From Corallium rubrum (Eukaryota > Cnidaria > Anthozoa > Scleralcyonacea > Coralliidae), in the NCBI GenBank assembly GCA_964035015.1, contig OZ036005.1:7363688-7427687 (forward strand): a DNA stretch of 64,000 bases. Reading direction: 5' to 3'. The position numbers and the translations under genes are program-made. Each line of letters opens with the position of its first letter. Within the stretch, counting starts at the first letter, position 1. This document shows positions 50,181 through 61,582 of this stretch, in pieces. A model generated the notes under the pieces. That model was not told the DNA's origin, did not search any database, and saw only the letters and a list, made by a program, of their open reading frames with translations.

Positions 50181-51763
50181 TATAGGTAATCATATGATAG
50201 CGAGTGCAATTAATGATTTTACACTACGAGTGATATTTGAAAATTGATCCAAAATTGCACGAGCCGTAGGCGAGTGCAATTTGGCTCAATTTTCAAATAT
50301 CACGAGTAGTGTAAAATCAGTAATTGCATGAGCAAAATCATATGATTACTTGTTTATTATATGCATGACAAAATTACGATATCTATCTTAATTACAGTCA
50401 AAAAAGTTTGTCTTAATTTGAATGTTTATTGGCCATACAACCACAGACAATCTTAAAACGTTATTCAAAGCAGTGAATTAATTTTTCTTTCTGGCAACTA
50501 ACGATAAGTAATCACAAACTTCAAAACCAATTTACAATTACCTGAAGTGTCAATCCTTGACGTACGCTTCGTAGTAATTCGCGCGTTTGAAAACATCTTG
50601 TTTTGTTGCAACTGGACAAAAAACAGTTTCACTTGTGGTGAGCAGATGTTACCTGTATTGATCTTCAAATATTTACATGAAATTTTCAGTTGAAAGTGTT
50701 CCACAAGTCGTTGGAAAAGTCAAAATCTTTCAATTTGAAAATACGCCGCCATTTTGAATTTTATTTTTTACCACTGTTACCATGGTAACATTAATTTGCA
50801 CTCCGGAGAGTGCAATTAATGAGGGTAATAGAACGACGAGGAGTGCTATTAATGCCAAAATCATACGAGTGATTACAAAATCGACCGACCGCGAAGCGGG
50901 AGGTTGATTTGTTAATCACGAGTATGATTTGGCATTAATAGCACGACTCAATTCGTTCTATTGCCCATTAATTATATATCCTTCTGTAATCAGGTCATGT
51001 CCTCGTCTTCTTTGTTTTCGACAGCAAATACTTCATAGTAGCCCAACTTTTGGGTTTTAGACCTGGGCCTCTCAACATGGCGCAAAAAATGCAAATTTCA
51101 GGCGGCCATTTCTTTTAATATATGGAGACTCGGCGAGGAGTTTTTTAAATAATAAAGTTAATTTACGAGGAGTTCATACAATTATATGTGAGGTAAAACC
51201 GGGAGTTATTTATAAAGAATGACAAGAACCAGAAATGTGAGTAATTTAGTGCTGTTTGTCTTTACTTTATAGCGTGTTTATACGCATGTATTTATAAACA
51301 CACTCATGCAGTTTAAGTTTGCTGTATTTCACCGAGTGTTGCTACTTTACTGACTAAAATATTTAAGAAATACCCGAGTGCCAATCTGGGTAATAATTTG
51401 TTTTTAATTTGTTAGGGACACGACACTGTTTTCTAAACGTATACAAGAAAATACAAATCTAAATTCTGTATTTTAATATTTGAAATCCTCCATTTTTTAA
51501 ATGTTTTGAAAAATCCCAGTAAATCCTACAGCTAGGTGCCGAACTGTGATTGGACAATTTTGATAGCTTGCTTGATTTCTATTGGCTGAAGCAGGTGTGC
51601 GATTACAGCTACAGCAAGAGTGCGATTAATGCTCAAATCGCACTCCTCTAAACCAATGAAATTGCAGCATTTGGGCCTGATTACAGAAGGATATATAATT
51701 AACGATATAATTGCACTCCTCTTAGCCAATCAGATTGCAGTAATTTTGTCATGCATATAATAA
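50181..51763. mobile_element. Composite palindromic insertion in hAT copy 2
   Basis: Copy 1 at 4028 reads GCCGATTAG directly into GACACATAA; here the junction is split by 1583 bp. The left end (50187-50350) is itself a palindrome with TAATCATATGAT at its ends. The main body (50354-51763) has 24-bp perfect inverted ends. A further palindrome occupies 50800-50965. ORFs inside have no domain. Confidence 0.8.
50968..51702. mobile_element. Inner inverted-repeat element
   Basis: A perfect 27-bp inverted terminal repeat (50968-50994 and 51676-51702, containing ATCCTTCTGTAATCAGG) bounds 735 bp without an ORF of note. It is nested in the composite insert and would have arrived last there. Confidence 0.75.
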
Positions 51764-52284
51764 GGACACATAATCGGCCGATTAATCGGCCAAAGCCGAT
51801 TAATTTGGTGTCAAAGTTGACTAAGTCTAATTTCTCATAAAGTGAATTATCCAACATGCACGCTGCCAGGTCAAACGTAATAATATAATTGGATTTGACT
51901 CAACGTAAGTGTAATATATAAATGTCACCGAATAATCTAATAATAATACATATAGCAAAACAACTATAGAACACTAAGTCAGTTACGGTAACACGTTAAA
52001 GTACAAAACAAGGCGAAAACGGTTTCAATGTTTTGAGTGCATGACTATAGCTATTCGAAATGTTGAATGAACATGTTAACAGTTTACGTGTTTCGGACTT
52101 CGGAGTCTCTTGTGTTGTATTTTATTCCATTTTTTCAGTAGTAACAGAAATTAATATAAAATTATGCAACGATGCCAGCGCCTTTGAAATATATAGAAGA
52201 ATCACTGAGTCGGAAAGTCTGATCTAAAACAACACTGGTGGTTTACTAGAATGTCAACAGTCTTGAGTCTTGACCCATTATTCG

Positions 52285-53365
52285 TTAGTAACCAAAGTTT
52301 AGTCTTGGTAAATTATGGTGTAGGAACAAAAGACTTCCCGATTTTGATGGATTTAGGCGATTTCTGCTATCTTCTATGATATTACCAGCTTCACTGAATA
52401 TGCGTTCTGAGTAAACGCTTGAGCAAGGTGCACTTAAAAATTTCTTTGCCACTTTGTGGATGTTTGGATAGGCCATTTTGTTTGCTGTCCACCACTTGTA
52501 CGGACATTGATTCTTTGGCTAAGAGTGGCAACATCAGAAAAGCATCTACTTCATTCTTCTCAGATGATGTCGGATTTTCTGTATCTTCAGCCACAGTGGC
52601 AGACGATGTTGATGAAGCAACCAATTCATCAAAGCATGTCCAAAGATCTGTTCTGTTCTCCTTGTGTGCTGATATTTCAGGAGCGGCTGTTGTGTTTTCG
52701 GTGAGCTCCTCTGGCTCTGGAAGCCTTGCTTTTTCCACTTCTTGCAGAAGCACCTCGCGCCCTTTGGATGTTGTGAAGGCTGTCTTGAAACGGAGGTCGA
52801 CAGTGGTCGCGATAATGTAATTCTCATCTGCGCCGAGCATCTGCTCAAAACGAGAAGTTACAGCATCGTGAAACTCCTGCTTCATTGTGCGCACGTCAGT
52901 GGATTTGTCTCCGTCATCCTTGGCTAGAAAATTCTTGAGGACCGAAACCGCGGGAATAACTGCTGAAATAGGGGCATTGTTAGAGAATAGAATAGAATAG
53001 AATAGAATAGATTCTTTATTTACCCACGGTGAAGAGCTCAGGAGTTTGGTGTATTCTTCGAAGGGTTGAAGCAAACGGATGACTTTTTCCATCAATTTCC
53101 ATTCGTTGGCCGTTGGTATTTGAATGTCATGCTCCGTTGCATACAGTACGATGGCATTTTTCATCTCAAGCAACGCTGAAGAAGATAATATGTTGTTTGA
53201 ACATCCTGAATCAGCTTCTTCTTAGCGAGGTTCAATTCTTCTTGGATCTTGGAGAGTCGATCACAAGCAAAAGCCGAGTGATTAAAATGAGTTACAACTC
53301 TTTTGCTTCTGGAAATCATATCAGAAACACTTCGCTATGACATGATGCCATCCTCGATTGCGAGT
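52285..53365 (-). pseudogene. hAT (ZBED-like) transposase fragment, copy 2
   Basis: On the minus strand the fragment covers [11 protein letters not shown] near 53365, then LLQPFEEYTKLLS, DLRFKTAFT and the C-terminal dimerisation motif SERIFSEAGNIIEDSRNRL with LLFLHHN, ending at 52285. A frameshift near 52507-52512 (an extra base relative to copy 1) separates the main frame (53173-52391) from the last part (52476-52285). A 55-bp insert at 52985-53037 with a (GAATA)n run adds foreign codons in frame. The N-terminal third is missing. No catalytic activity is expected. Confidence 0.9.
52985..53037 (-). mobile_element. Short retroposon tail with (TATTC)n
   Basis: The sequence is absent from hAT copy 1. 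On the minus strand it reads CCGTGGGTAAATAAAGAATC followed by about five TATTC units, i.e. a poly(A)-signal-like AATAAA with a pentamer tail. This looks like the 3' tip of a non-LTR retroposon inserted in the transposase gene. Confidence 0.6.
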
Positions 53366-53387
53366 TGTAAAGTGTGAAGAAAGCATG

Positions 53388-54043
53388 GTAGAGTAGAGTA
53401 AAGTAGAGTGGAGTGGAGTGGAGTGGAGTGGAGTGAGGGAGTGGAGTGGAGTGGAGTGGAGTGGAGTGGAGTGGAGGGAGTGGAGTGGAGTGGAGTGGAG
53501 TGGAGTGGAGGGTGGAGTGGAGTGGAGTGGAGTGGAGTGGAGTGGAGTGGAGTGGAGTGGAGTGGAGTGGAGTGGAGTGGAGTGGAGTGGAGTGGAGTGG
53601 AGTGGAGTGGAGTGGGGTGGGGTGGGGTGGGGTGGGGTGGGGTGGGGTGGGGTGGGGTGGGGTGGGGTGGGGCGGGGCGGGGCGGGGCGGGGCGGGGCGG
53701 GGCGGGGCGGGGCGGGGCGGGGCGGGGCGGGGCGGGGCGGGGCGGGGCGGGGCGGGGCGGGGCGGGGCGGGGCGGGGCGGGGCGGGGCGGGGCGGGGCGG
53801 GGCGGGGCGGGGCGGGGCGGGGCGGGGCGGGGCGGGGCGGGGCGGGGCGGGGCGGGGCGGGGCGGGGCGGGGCGGGGCGGGGCGGGGCGGGGCGGGGCGG
53901 GGCGGGGCGGGGCGGGGCGGGGCGGGGCGGGGCGGGGCGGGGCGGGGCGGGGCGGAGCGGCGCGGAGCGGAGCGGAGCGGGGAGGGAGGGAGTGGAGTGG
54001 AGTGGAGAGGAGGGAGTGGAGTGGAGTAGAGAAGAGAAGAGTA
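53388..54043. repeat. Layered pentamer array with (GGGCG)n core
   Basis: Blocks from left: GAGTA (to 53405), GAGTG (to about 53610), GGGTG (to about 53670), GGGCG (to about 53952, roughly 56 units), GAGCG (to about 53980), GAGGG/GAGTG (to about 54025), GAGTA/GAAGA (to 54043). Successive blocks differ by one base and the order is roughly mirror-symmetric about the core. The 200-262-aa ORFs in several frames are repeat read-through. Confidence 0.97.
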
Positions 54044-54301
54044 AAATGCAGTGGAGTGAAGCTGAGGCTGACCTCCAACTTTGAAAAGTGACACAGTACG
54101 TGTTTAAACGTGTCTAACCTCACTTGAAAATATTGAAGCCTAAAATCTAAGCCTAAAATTTTTATTTTAACAGTTGTATTTACGTCTCAAGATTTTGCTG
54201 AATAAGTTAGTTTATAATTACTTTTGTCTTTGCTGACACAAGAACACTTCAAGTTTCGTCGTTCGTTATAAACTTCAACCATTGGCAGAACCAACTGGAG
54301 C

Positions 54302-54303
<2 letters not shown>
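54044..54303. repeat. Array-flanking repeat, left arm of inverted junction
   Basis: This matches 17694-18010 in the same orientation, with a deletion of the AACTCAAAGATAACTGAG segment. It ends in CCAACTGGAGCCTT and then enters the (AT)n run. Confidence 0.88.

Positions 54304-54384
<81 letters not shown>
54304..54384. repeat. (AT)n at an inverted junction
   Basis: About 40 AT units separate two inverted copies of the same repeat (54120-54303 and 54390-54730). Confidence 0.97.
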
Positions 54385-54389
<5 letters not shown>

Positions 54390-54916
54390 CTAAAGTGACA
54401 GTTAAATTGTTTGAATTTTAAAATGTTAAAAGACGTATATTCATGACCTTATTTATTAATATCTTCAGTTCAGGTGTGAGTTGAGAAAATCGTTCAAATG
54501 TTCTTTAAATTACTTAAGTAAATGTTTGGTTCTTGGACATAGCCAAGCTAAGACAACTGTAACTAATATCTCTCTAGAAAGGCTCCAGTTGGTTCTGCCA
54601 ATGGTTGGAGCTTATAACGAACGACGAAACTTGGAGGGTTCGTGGGTCAGCAAAGAAAAAGTAATTAAAAACTAATTTATTCAGCAAAATCGTGAGACGT
54701 AAATACAACTATTAAAATAAAAATTTTAGGCTTAGATTTTAGGCTTCAAAATTTTCGAGTGACGTTTGATTTGATAATTGAGTTGATGACAAGTTGTTGT
54801 TTTTCTCAGCTGTTATCTTTGAGTTGTTGTTTTTTTTATTAGCCACGTTTAAACACGTACTGAGTCACTTTTCAAAGCTGGAGGTCAGCCTCAGCCTCAC
54901 TACACTCCATTTTACT
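54385..54916. repeat. Array-flanking repeat, right arm (inverted)
   Basis: Reverse complement of about 17690-18225, complete, including the AACTCAAAGATAACTGAG segment missing from the left arm. It ends at the next pentamer array. Confidence 0.9.
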
Positions 54917-55150
54917 ATTCTCTACTCTACTCTACTCTACTCTACTCTACTCTACTCTACTCTACTCCACTCCACTCCACTCCACTCCACTCCACTCCAC
55001 TCCCTCCCTCCCTCCCTCCCTCCCTCCCTCCCTCCCTCCACTCCACTCCCTCCACTCCCTCCCCTCCACTCCACTCCACTCCACTCCACTCCACTCCACT
55101 TCCACTCCACTCCACTCCACTCCACTCCACTCCACTCCACTCCACTCCAC
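54917..55150. repeat. Layered pentamer array (CTCTA/CTCCA/CTCC)
   Basis: CTCTA units to about 54965, CTCCA to about 55001, a tetramer CTCC block to about 55037, mixed CTCCA/CTCCC to 55065, then CTCCA to 55150. It is the reverse-strand counterpart of the GAGTR arrays. Confidence 0.96.
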
Positions 55151-55437
55151 TGTGTTTTTCACTACACTATGTGACTATGGATATTGTGTTTAAACACGTA
55201 CTGAGTCACTTTTCAAAGTTGGAGGTCAGCCTCAGCCTCACTACACTCCATTTTACTATTCTCTACTCTACTCTACTCTACTCTACTCCACTCCACTCCA
55301 CTCCACTCCACTCCACTCCACTCCACTCCACTCCACTCCACTCCACTCCACTCCACTCCACTCCACTCCACTCCACTCCACTCCACTCCACTCCACTCCA
55401 CTCCACTCCATTCCACTCCACTCCACTCCACTCCACT
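55151..55437. repeat. Second copy of flank plus pentamer array
   Basis: The flank (AACACGTACTGAGTCACTTT and following) is repeated at 55190, about 340 bp after its first occurrence, and then CTCTA (55258-55285) and CTCCA (55286-55437, one ATTCC variant). A tandem duplication of flank plus array explains this. Confidence 0.93.
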
Positions 55438-55689
55438 GTATTTTTCACTACACTATGTGACTATGGATATTGTGTGACAATTAACTTCAGTTAGCTCTCA
55501 GAGCGCACCAGAGAGAAACGCGGCACATTACAATCTATATATGGTCAACTTACCACCAAAAGGTGATTTTACTAACTCAAAATTCCCCGACAAATAATTT
55601 CAGCTTTATTCAACATTCCCATGCACCCACTCCTATAGTTAATAAGTTACTTATTTCTTATTAATCCAACTGAATAAAGCGAATTTCGA

Positions 55690-57740
55690 ATTCAAATGCA
55701 CTATAGTATACCATTCATCGGGCACACGCTTACAGAGAATGGCTTAAGGCCGGACCCGTCGAAAGTAGAAGCTATTACTAGAATGGAGAAACCAAAGAAC
55801 GTCGAAGCAGTTTGAAGGCCCACTGGTATGGTGACCTATCTCTCGAAATTCCTAAACGGACTGTCTTCTGTGTGGGAATTAGGAAATTAACTCACAAGGA
55901 AGCAGCATGGGAGTGGACACAACAACACAACGAGTCATTCAACAAGATCAAGGAATTAGTTTCCACTGCACCTGTATGGAGGTATTTCAACTCAAATTAC
56001 CCAACAGAAGGCCACGGTTACGCCTCTTCTATAGTGGATTGGGATTTGGTTCCACACAGAATGACCAACCAGTGACATTTGCAAGCAGAGCTCTGACTCA
56101 GGCTGAAAGAAGATATTCGCAAATCGAGAAAGAATTACTCGCACAAGCTAGTATTTGGATTTGAGCACAACCACCAGTATGTCTATAGAAGAAATATTGT
56201 TTTGTGGACAGACCACAAGCCACTTGTCTCAATCGCGAGAAAACCTCTAGCAACAGCACCGAAGCGGTTACAAAGGTTACTTCTCCAACTACAGCAGTAT
56301 GATGTTGAAATTCGTTACAAACCTGGAAAAGAGATGTATATTCCTGATACTCTCTCAAGAGCCCATTTGAGGTCCTGCAAGAGATCAGATGCAGAAGAAG
56401 AAACTGAGCATGTCCGCACTGCACAGTTTTTGCCAATGTCGGAACCACAAATCCAAGAGCTATATAAGAAACTGCTGTTGACCCCATGCGTCGACTAATG
56501 CGAACAATAGTGGATGGATGGCCAGAACAGAAAACCCAAGTATCGAGTCTCGAATGATCTACGTCCGTTCTACAGCATACGCAGCGAATTTTCAACTCAG
56601 GAGAAAATAATTTTCAAAGGTCAAAGAGCCGTGATACCACCAACGCTGAGACGAAAGGTCAAAGAGAAAATACATGCGTCCCACATCGGTATTCAGGGAT
56701 GCCTTAGGCGGGCTAGAGAAGTGGTCTACTAGCCAGGAATGACCAAGGAATTGACCAGTTTCATCTCCAAGTGCGATATTTGTTCCTTTTACAAAAGAAT
56801 CGCTAATACCACATGATTCTCCGAGACGACCGTGGGAGAAGATTGGCACAGACATCTTTTCATTTGACAACGCTGATTACTTATGCACTGTGGATTATTA
56901 TTCCAATTACTTTGAGGTGGACCACATCAAAATCAAGACAGGGAGAGCAGTAATTAACAAACTGAAGAAGCACTTTGCAACCCATGGTATTCCAGATGTA
57001 GTACAGAGCGATAACGCGGTCCACCATTTGACTCAAAAGAATTTTCATCATTCACAGCCGCATACGAGTTTAAACACACTACCAGTTCACCCAATCACAC
57101 TCAGGGTAATGGGGAGGTCGACAATGCAGTAAAAACTGCAAGGAATTTGCTGAGGAAAGCACACGAAGGAAAGACAGACTACCAATGAACCCTGTTGGCC
57201 TGGAGAAACACTCCCATGGAAGGACTAGACAGTTCACCAGCTAAAAGACTATTTGGCAGACGTACAAGGACACTTCTACCCACATCGAACAGATTGCTAA
57301 AACCCAAACTTGTTTTCACCATCACAAAGAAGCTGCTAAGAAAACGACGACAACAGCACTACTATAACCGCAACACCATGGAAGGAACTACCAGTCTTGA
57401 ATCAAGGAGACGTTGTAAGAGTCTTACTTAACCCAAGTAACAAACCCAAAGAATGGCACAAGGCCAAAGTTGACAGAAGAATAAACAAGCGTTCATACAA
57501 TCTAGTCATTGAAGATGGCAGAGCATTTCGGAGAAACCGAATCCATGTGAGGAAGAGCACTGAAGATTTTGAACGACCAATAGATGAAGAGGGCGAACCG
57601 CCACCATGAACAAACTCCTGGACCAGGCAGAACCAACACCCAGTCAAGAGCAAAGATCCAGCTTAAGAAGATCAGAACGCAATACCAGACTACCCAGTTA
57701 TCTTAAAGGTTTCGTTATGAAATAATAAACTGACAATACA
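55690..57740 (+). pseudogene. Ty3/gypsy pol remnant, copy C
   Basis: In order: C-terminal reverse transcriptase (PFIGHTLTENGLRPDPSK-type region, frameshifted, 55700-55900), RNase H (about 56030-56330, SQIEKELLA, TDHKPLVSI), a linker with IPDTLSRAH, the H2C2 integrase zinc region (to 56732, HASHIGIQGCLRRAREVVY), the integrase core (DYYSNYFEVDHIK, HGIPDVVQSDN) and a C-terminal basic domain (GDVVRVLLNPSNKPKEWHKA). At least eight frame breaks or stops are present. The 5' half of RT, protease and gag are missing. It shares its truncation point with copy A (minus, 15861-16990), so it was truncated before the inverted duplication. Confidence 0.9.
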
Positions 57741-58020
57741 AACATAACAAAACTAAACAAACATAATGTTTGTGTAGACGTTATACGTTGTTGATATTCA
57801 TAGTTGATATTATCTAACTTTATATTTAGAGAAGGAAAGGAGTAACGTCATGTACCTAATAGGACTGAACCAATAAGAAGGCTTAAATAGTTAAATTACA
57901 TGTGTTTAGCTGAAAGGTTTGCATGAGTTCTCGATCGACCCCGAATGGCGAAACACTAGACTGTCATACTGCTATACTGTTCACTTAATAAATATTCATG
58001 AACTTTACACCATGTAAAAA
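57741..58020 (+). repeat. Possible gypsy 3' LTR
   Basis: AT-rich sequence after pol, from about 57767 (TGTTTGTGTAGACG) to about 58015 (CATGTAAAAAAACA). TGT and ACA ends fit an LTR, but there is no second LTR for comparison. The last ~60 bp are also present, inverted, at 14562-14620. Confidence 0.4.
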
Positions 58021-58251
58021 AACACCTGGCCCAGTATAAATTTTACAGTTAATTTACCCCCAAAGGATGATATTATTAACGCAAAACTCCCCGACAAATA
58101 ATTTCAATTCAGTGCTGTTCAACATTCCCATGCACTCCTAGTTAATAATATAGTTACACCAAGATTAAAAAGTCATTAAGACTGTTGATAGCACAATGTA
58201 GGCGAAATCCCTAACACCCTATTCCCCAAAAAACTAACATTCATTATAAAT

Positions 58252-59077
58252 TTAATTACCCAAATAAAGTACTTCAAGTTCAGTCAGAAGAAAGTTATTA
58301 TAACTTCCAGCCAAGAGAGCCCTGGTATTTTCTTGATCAACAACGTATCCAGGTGGAAGTTCATAAGTGTAACCGAAATTGGTGAAAGAACCAAATCGGG
58401 TATTGGCTTCACTCTTGATGTTGATATCATAACCACCCCCAAATGTTGGACCGTAGTCAGGAAACTGGCGTATAGCTTGTTGCGAATATCTGTAAACGGA
58501 GGATTTGAATGGCTCTAAGTTGTCGTTGTTGCGAAGAGAGAACAAGAAGGATTCTGTACTTTCGGTGAATCCACTTGGCCCTTCAAAATGGAAATAAACA
58601 GGGTGTATTTTTGAAAATGAATTGCAGACCCTAGTCACTCACGCGGCATTGATTTATTTGTGAGACTCACACAATAGAATGCTTGAAATGTAGTCAGTGG
58701 TATATCTCGTACAATACGGCTCTGAGGAAGAGCACAGAGTTTTGAGTCAACTCCATATGAAATTGATTAAAGCGCAGGACATGAAGTGAAAAACAATTGA
58801 CGGAAGAAAAATAACATTTAAGAAATTTGCTTGACAAATATTTTATTATTCAAACCTCCCCAAGAAACGTCTGTGTATCCACCAAAAATGTATTGTCCAA
58901 CTTCAATAATGGTCACTGTTGGTCCTTTGTTGTCACATCGCGAATGGAAGTCGTTAGCTTCCCATTCATCTTGAGAAGCTCGGTAAAGAAAAGACCATTC
59001 TGTATTGTTGAGCCAAAGCAGAAGTTGTTTGATGTAGTCGTCTTTTCCTTTTAAAATGAGGGACGAGTTGAGTCCAT
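58252..59077 (-). CDS. TLDc-domain exons, copy C (58856-59077, 58252-58580)
   Basis: Two minus-strand exons have exactly the lengths of copy A (222 and 329 nt) and the same splice signals (TTTATTGTCATAG acceptor, GGGGAG|GT donor, CATTTTGAAG acceptor). They read LLYRASQDEWEANDFHS, IFGGYTDVSWG, then FLFSLRN, YGPTFGGGYDI, ELPPGYVVD and ELEVLYL to a stop at 58252. No lesion is seen. The PAN exon and the 37-bp exon are not present upstream (higher coordinates): homology to unit A stops near 59770. Alone it would lack an N-terminus, so its status is uncertain. Confidence 0.75.
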
Positions 59078-60074
59078 CTATGACAATAAAAGACGAAGTG
59101 AATATATTTTTTGAAAAATACAAATTACAACTATGAACTATATAGCAAAGTGCAAAAGTAATAAACTGCCATTTTAAGAAACAAAAAGCTACGAAGAGAG
59201 CGTGGTGATTGGTTGTATTGTACGGCATAGTTATTATATATTTCCAATTGCCGGAATCACGTTCCCAGAGCCCACGTTCCCGGGATAATCCGTTCACGTC
59301 ATCGCAGGATTCTTGTTATCGGAAGAAGAGTTATATTGAGTTCACTGTGTTCATCAGCCAATGAAATATCGATGTGAACGGATTATCCCAGAGTCTCTCG
59401 ATTCCCGCCCGCTGGGTAAGGGGAACGTGTGCTCTGGGAACGAGATTGCAATTGCCGTTTCGTGCCGGCATGAGAAACTATCGATCGGTATAGTGTGAAC
59501 GGGACGTAATTGGGCTATACTCCGGTCCTCAGTGGTGTCATCTGCAGTGCATGCGAACCGCATGGTCGCGAGTTGGTTTTTTCATAACATTGTTTTAATT
59601 ATGTCTGCAGAAAGGCTAATACGAAGTACCGTGACTCACTTCTTTGTCCTCTTTTCTTTACAAACACCCATGCAACCAAATCTTTCCACTAACAATAAAA
59701 TTAGCCTGGGAACTTTAAGATCACCTCTTTAAAGCTATGGTACTAGAAACTATATATATAGAGCTATAACTCATAAAGGGAATATTTGGGCACCAATATA
59801 ATTTTTATGTTTTCCATCTGTTGGTCTGTATTGTAAAGAGTAATATAAATAATGTAATAACTTGTGTAAGGATTCTATAACTTGTTATCAGACTAACATA
59901 ACGTAACAGGTGGTCTGTCTTGCATAGGAGAGGGTTAGAATTACAGCCACCCCATATTGGGCATAGTGCGATCTAGCTGTTATAGGATATCTCTTCCACG
60001 CGTTCTGTCTCATTCAGCACTGACCTTCAAGAGGTGAGGTAGAACCCATTTCATTTGAATTTGGAGAATTCAAG
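59078..60074. other. Intron-like and spacer sequence
   Basis: Up to about 59770 it is the inverted copy of 12890-13418, with an extra 150 bp around 59260-59430 containing GTGAACGGATTATCC and its inverse GGATAATCCGTTCAC (a small palindrome absent from copy A). Beyond 59770 nothing is recognised. Confidence 0.55.
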
Positions 60075-60104
60075 ATGGTATTTGTGTTGTTCTTTCTTTT
60101 CAAG
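60075..60104 (+). CDS. Candidate first exon encoding a signal peptide start
   Basis: ATG at 60075 (context TTCAAGATGG) starts MVFVLFFLFK, followed directly by a strong donor AAG|GTAAGAATT at 60105. The hydrophobic start fits the beginning of a signal peptide. No following exon could be identified in the next 4 kb, so this is tentative. Confidence 0.3.
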
Positions 60105-60673
60105 GTAAGAATTGTTTTGAATCTTATGTTACAATAGTTTTTCTGCCCATCTTAATGATTCTATGAAGAAGATGAGCTTTATATACTGTATTTTAGAAGG
60201 TTCACGCGTCAAATGTTTATAATTTTTCTACTATACAATATGGCGATATTTTGCGCACTTCTACGTTTGGTTAACGCGAACTTGCCAACTAAATGTTATC
60301 TAACAGTGATGCGTTCCACAACCTAAATAAGTATCACTAAGTTCGAATATTTCTCGCCATAATGAAGGGGTGAAGGAAGATGGCAGTCACTTATTTGTCA
60401 CTTGTCCATCGTTTACGAAGCTTGCATATATCGGCCATTATCAGCTAGGTCACATTATTGAGCCATTTACGATGAGTAGATTTGTTCCACGTACTATATA
60501 GGTGGGTTATGGCGTTGTTCAATTGCGCAATTGCGTACTTTGTTTTTCGAATTGACCACATGGTCATGGCCGCAACTAGATCACATTTTAATAGCATCAT
60601 TGCCGCCGGACATATCTACGGCGGTTGTAGTTCCCGCGATATAGATATGTATGTATGTACGGCTGTGCATATG

Positions 60674-60721
<48 letters not shown>

Positions 60722-61582
60722 GATATGTGTATGTAGATATGTGTATGTATATGCATGTTGTATGTATACATAGTCAATCGAGATATGGTCTGGAGACTCG
60801 GCAAACTTCAAAGCGCCTATAATGAGCTGTGATTTTATGTTGAACCGTACCTTACACCGTGCACATCCTTTGTTTTAGGTTTATTAATATTTAAATAGCA
60901 CGGTTGAGTGATTGAACTGAAACGTTGTTATTGGACGATTCGTTCATTATACTAAAAGACAATGTGTTCAGTGACCGTGCACCGTGCACAAAAATGCATA
61001 AAGGCGAACAAAAAGATAGACCAAAGACTTTAGCTGAGTTTCCAGACCATATCTCGATTGACTATGATGTATATGGGTGCGTATATGGGTATGTATATAT
61101 TATGTTGTGTATGAGTCAGTTTCAAAATACCTTCATGTTTTCGAACTTTTTCTGCCGTAAACGGTGTTGCTTAAAAAATTGTCCTTCTCAGGCTTGTCCT
61201 CAAGTTGTTGCTCAGGAAATTGTGGTTTTTGTTTCATATCTTGTTTCACGCCAACACACGTGGTCGGTATCAGTGATAAGTTATTATGCTAACGTCAAGA
61301 TTGCCTCGTAAACAATTTTCAAATGTTTTTGTTGGTTTCACTTTCAATAAGGATGACAAAGTGTGATTATCCTAATAACTTAAAATATTTAATCTTGTTA
61401 TGCAAAGCCGGATTTCTCCTTGGATCCGATTTATTCTCAAAACATATTATTAATACTCGTAGGAGTGTGGCTTTATCAAGCTCCATTTCCGCGCAATTAA
61501 CAACTGTCTCGCGCCAATAGGACTAAAGCCTTTATTTTTTGGCGTAACAATTTGGTCGGTTGCTACCGGCTTTACATATGAC
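60105..61582. other. Gene-poor region
   Basis: No supported gene. A (TA)n/(TATG)n tract lies at 60640-60760. The 31-bp segment at 60769-60799 recurs inverted at 61039-61069 with one mismatch. The ORF at 60925-61311 has no domain. Confidence 0.5.

Larger units (their letters stand above)
50138..53395 (-). mobile_element. hAT transposon, truncated copy 2, with nested insert
   Basis: It begins with TAGGGATGAACCGATCGC, like copy 1, and contains CCGATTA subterminal motifs at 51776-51810. Between 50181 and 51763 it carries about 1.58 kb that is absent from copy 1. It ends in a pentamer array at the same transposase position as copy 1, so truncation and array predate the duplication or share a cause. 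Confidence 0.8.

Noticed and set aside
53321-54123. Long ORFs on both strands rich in PAPPR, GVEWS or GAGRG
   Set aside because: Six-frame read-through of GAGTG/GGGCG arrays, open in several frames at once.
60925-61311. 128-aa ORF as a gene
   Set aside because: No domain, no splice context, and it overlaps an inverted repeat (61039-61069).
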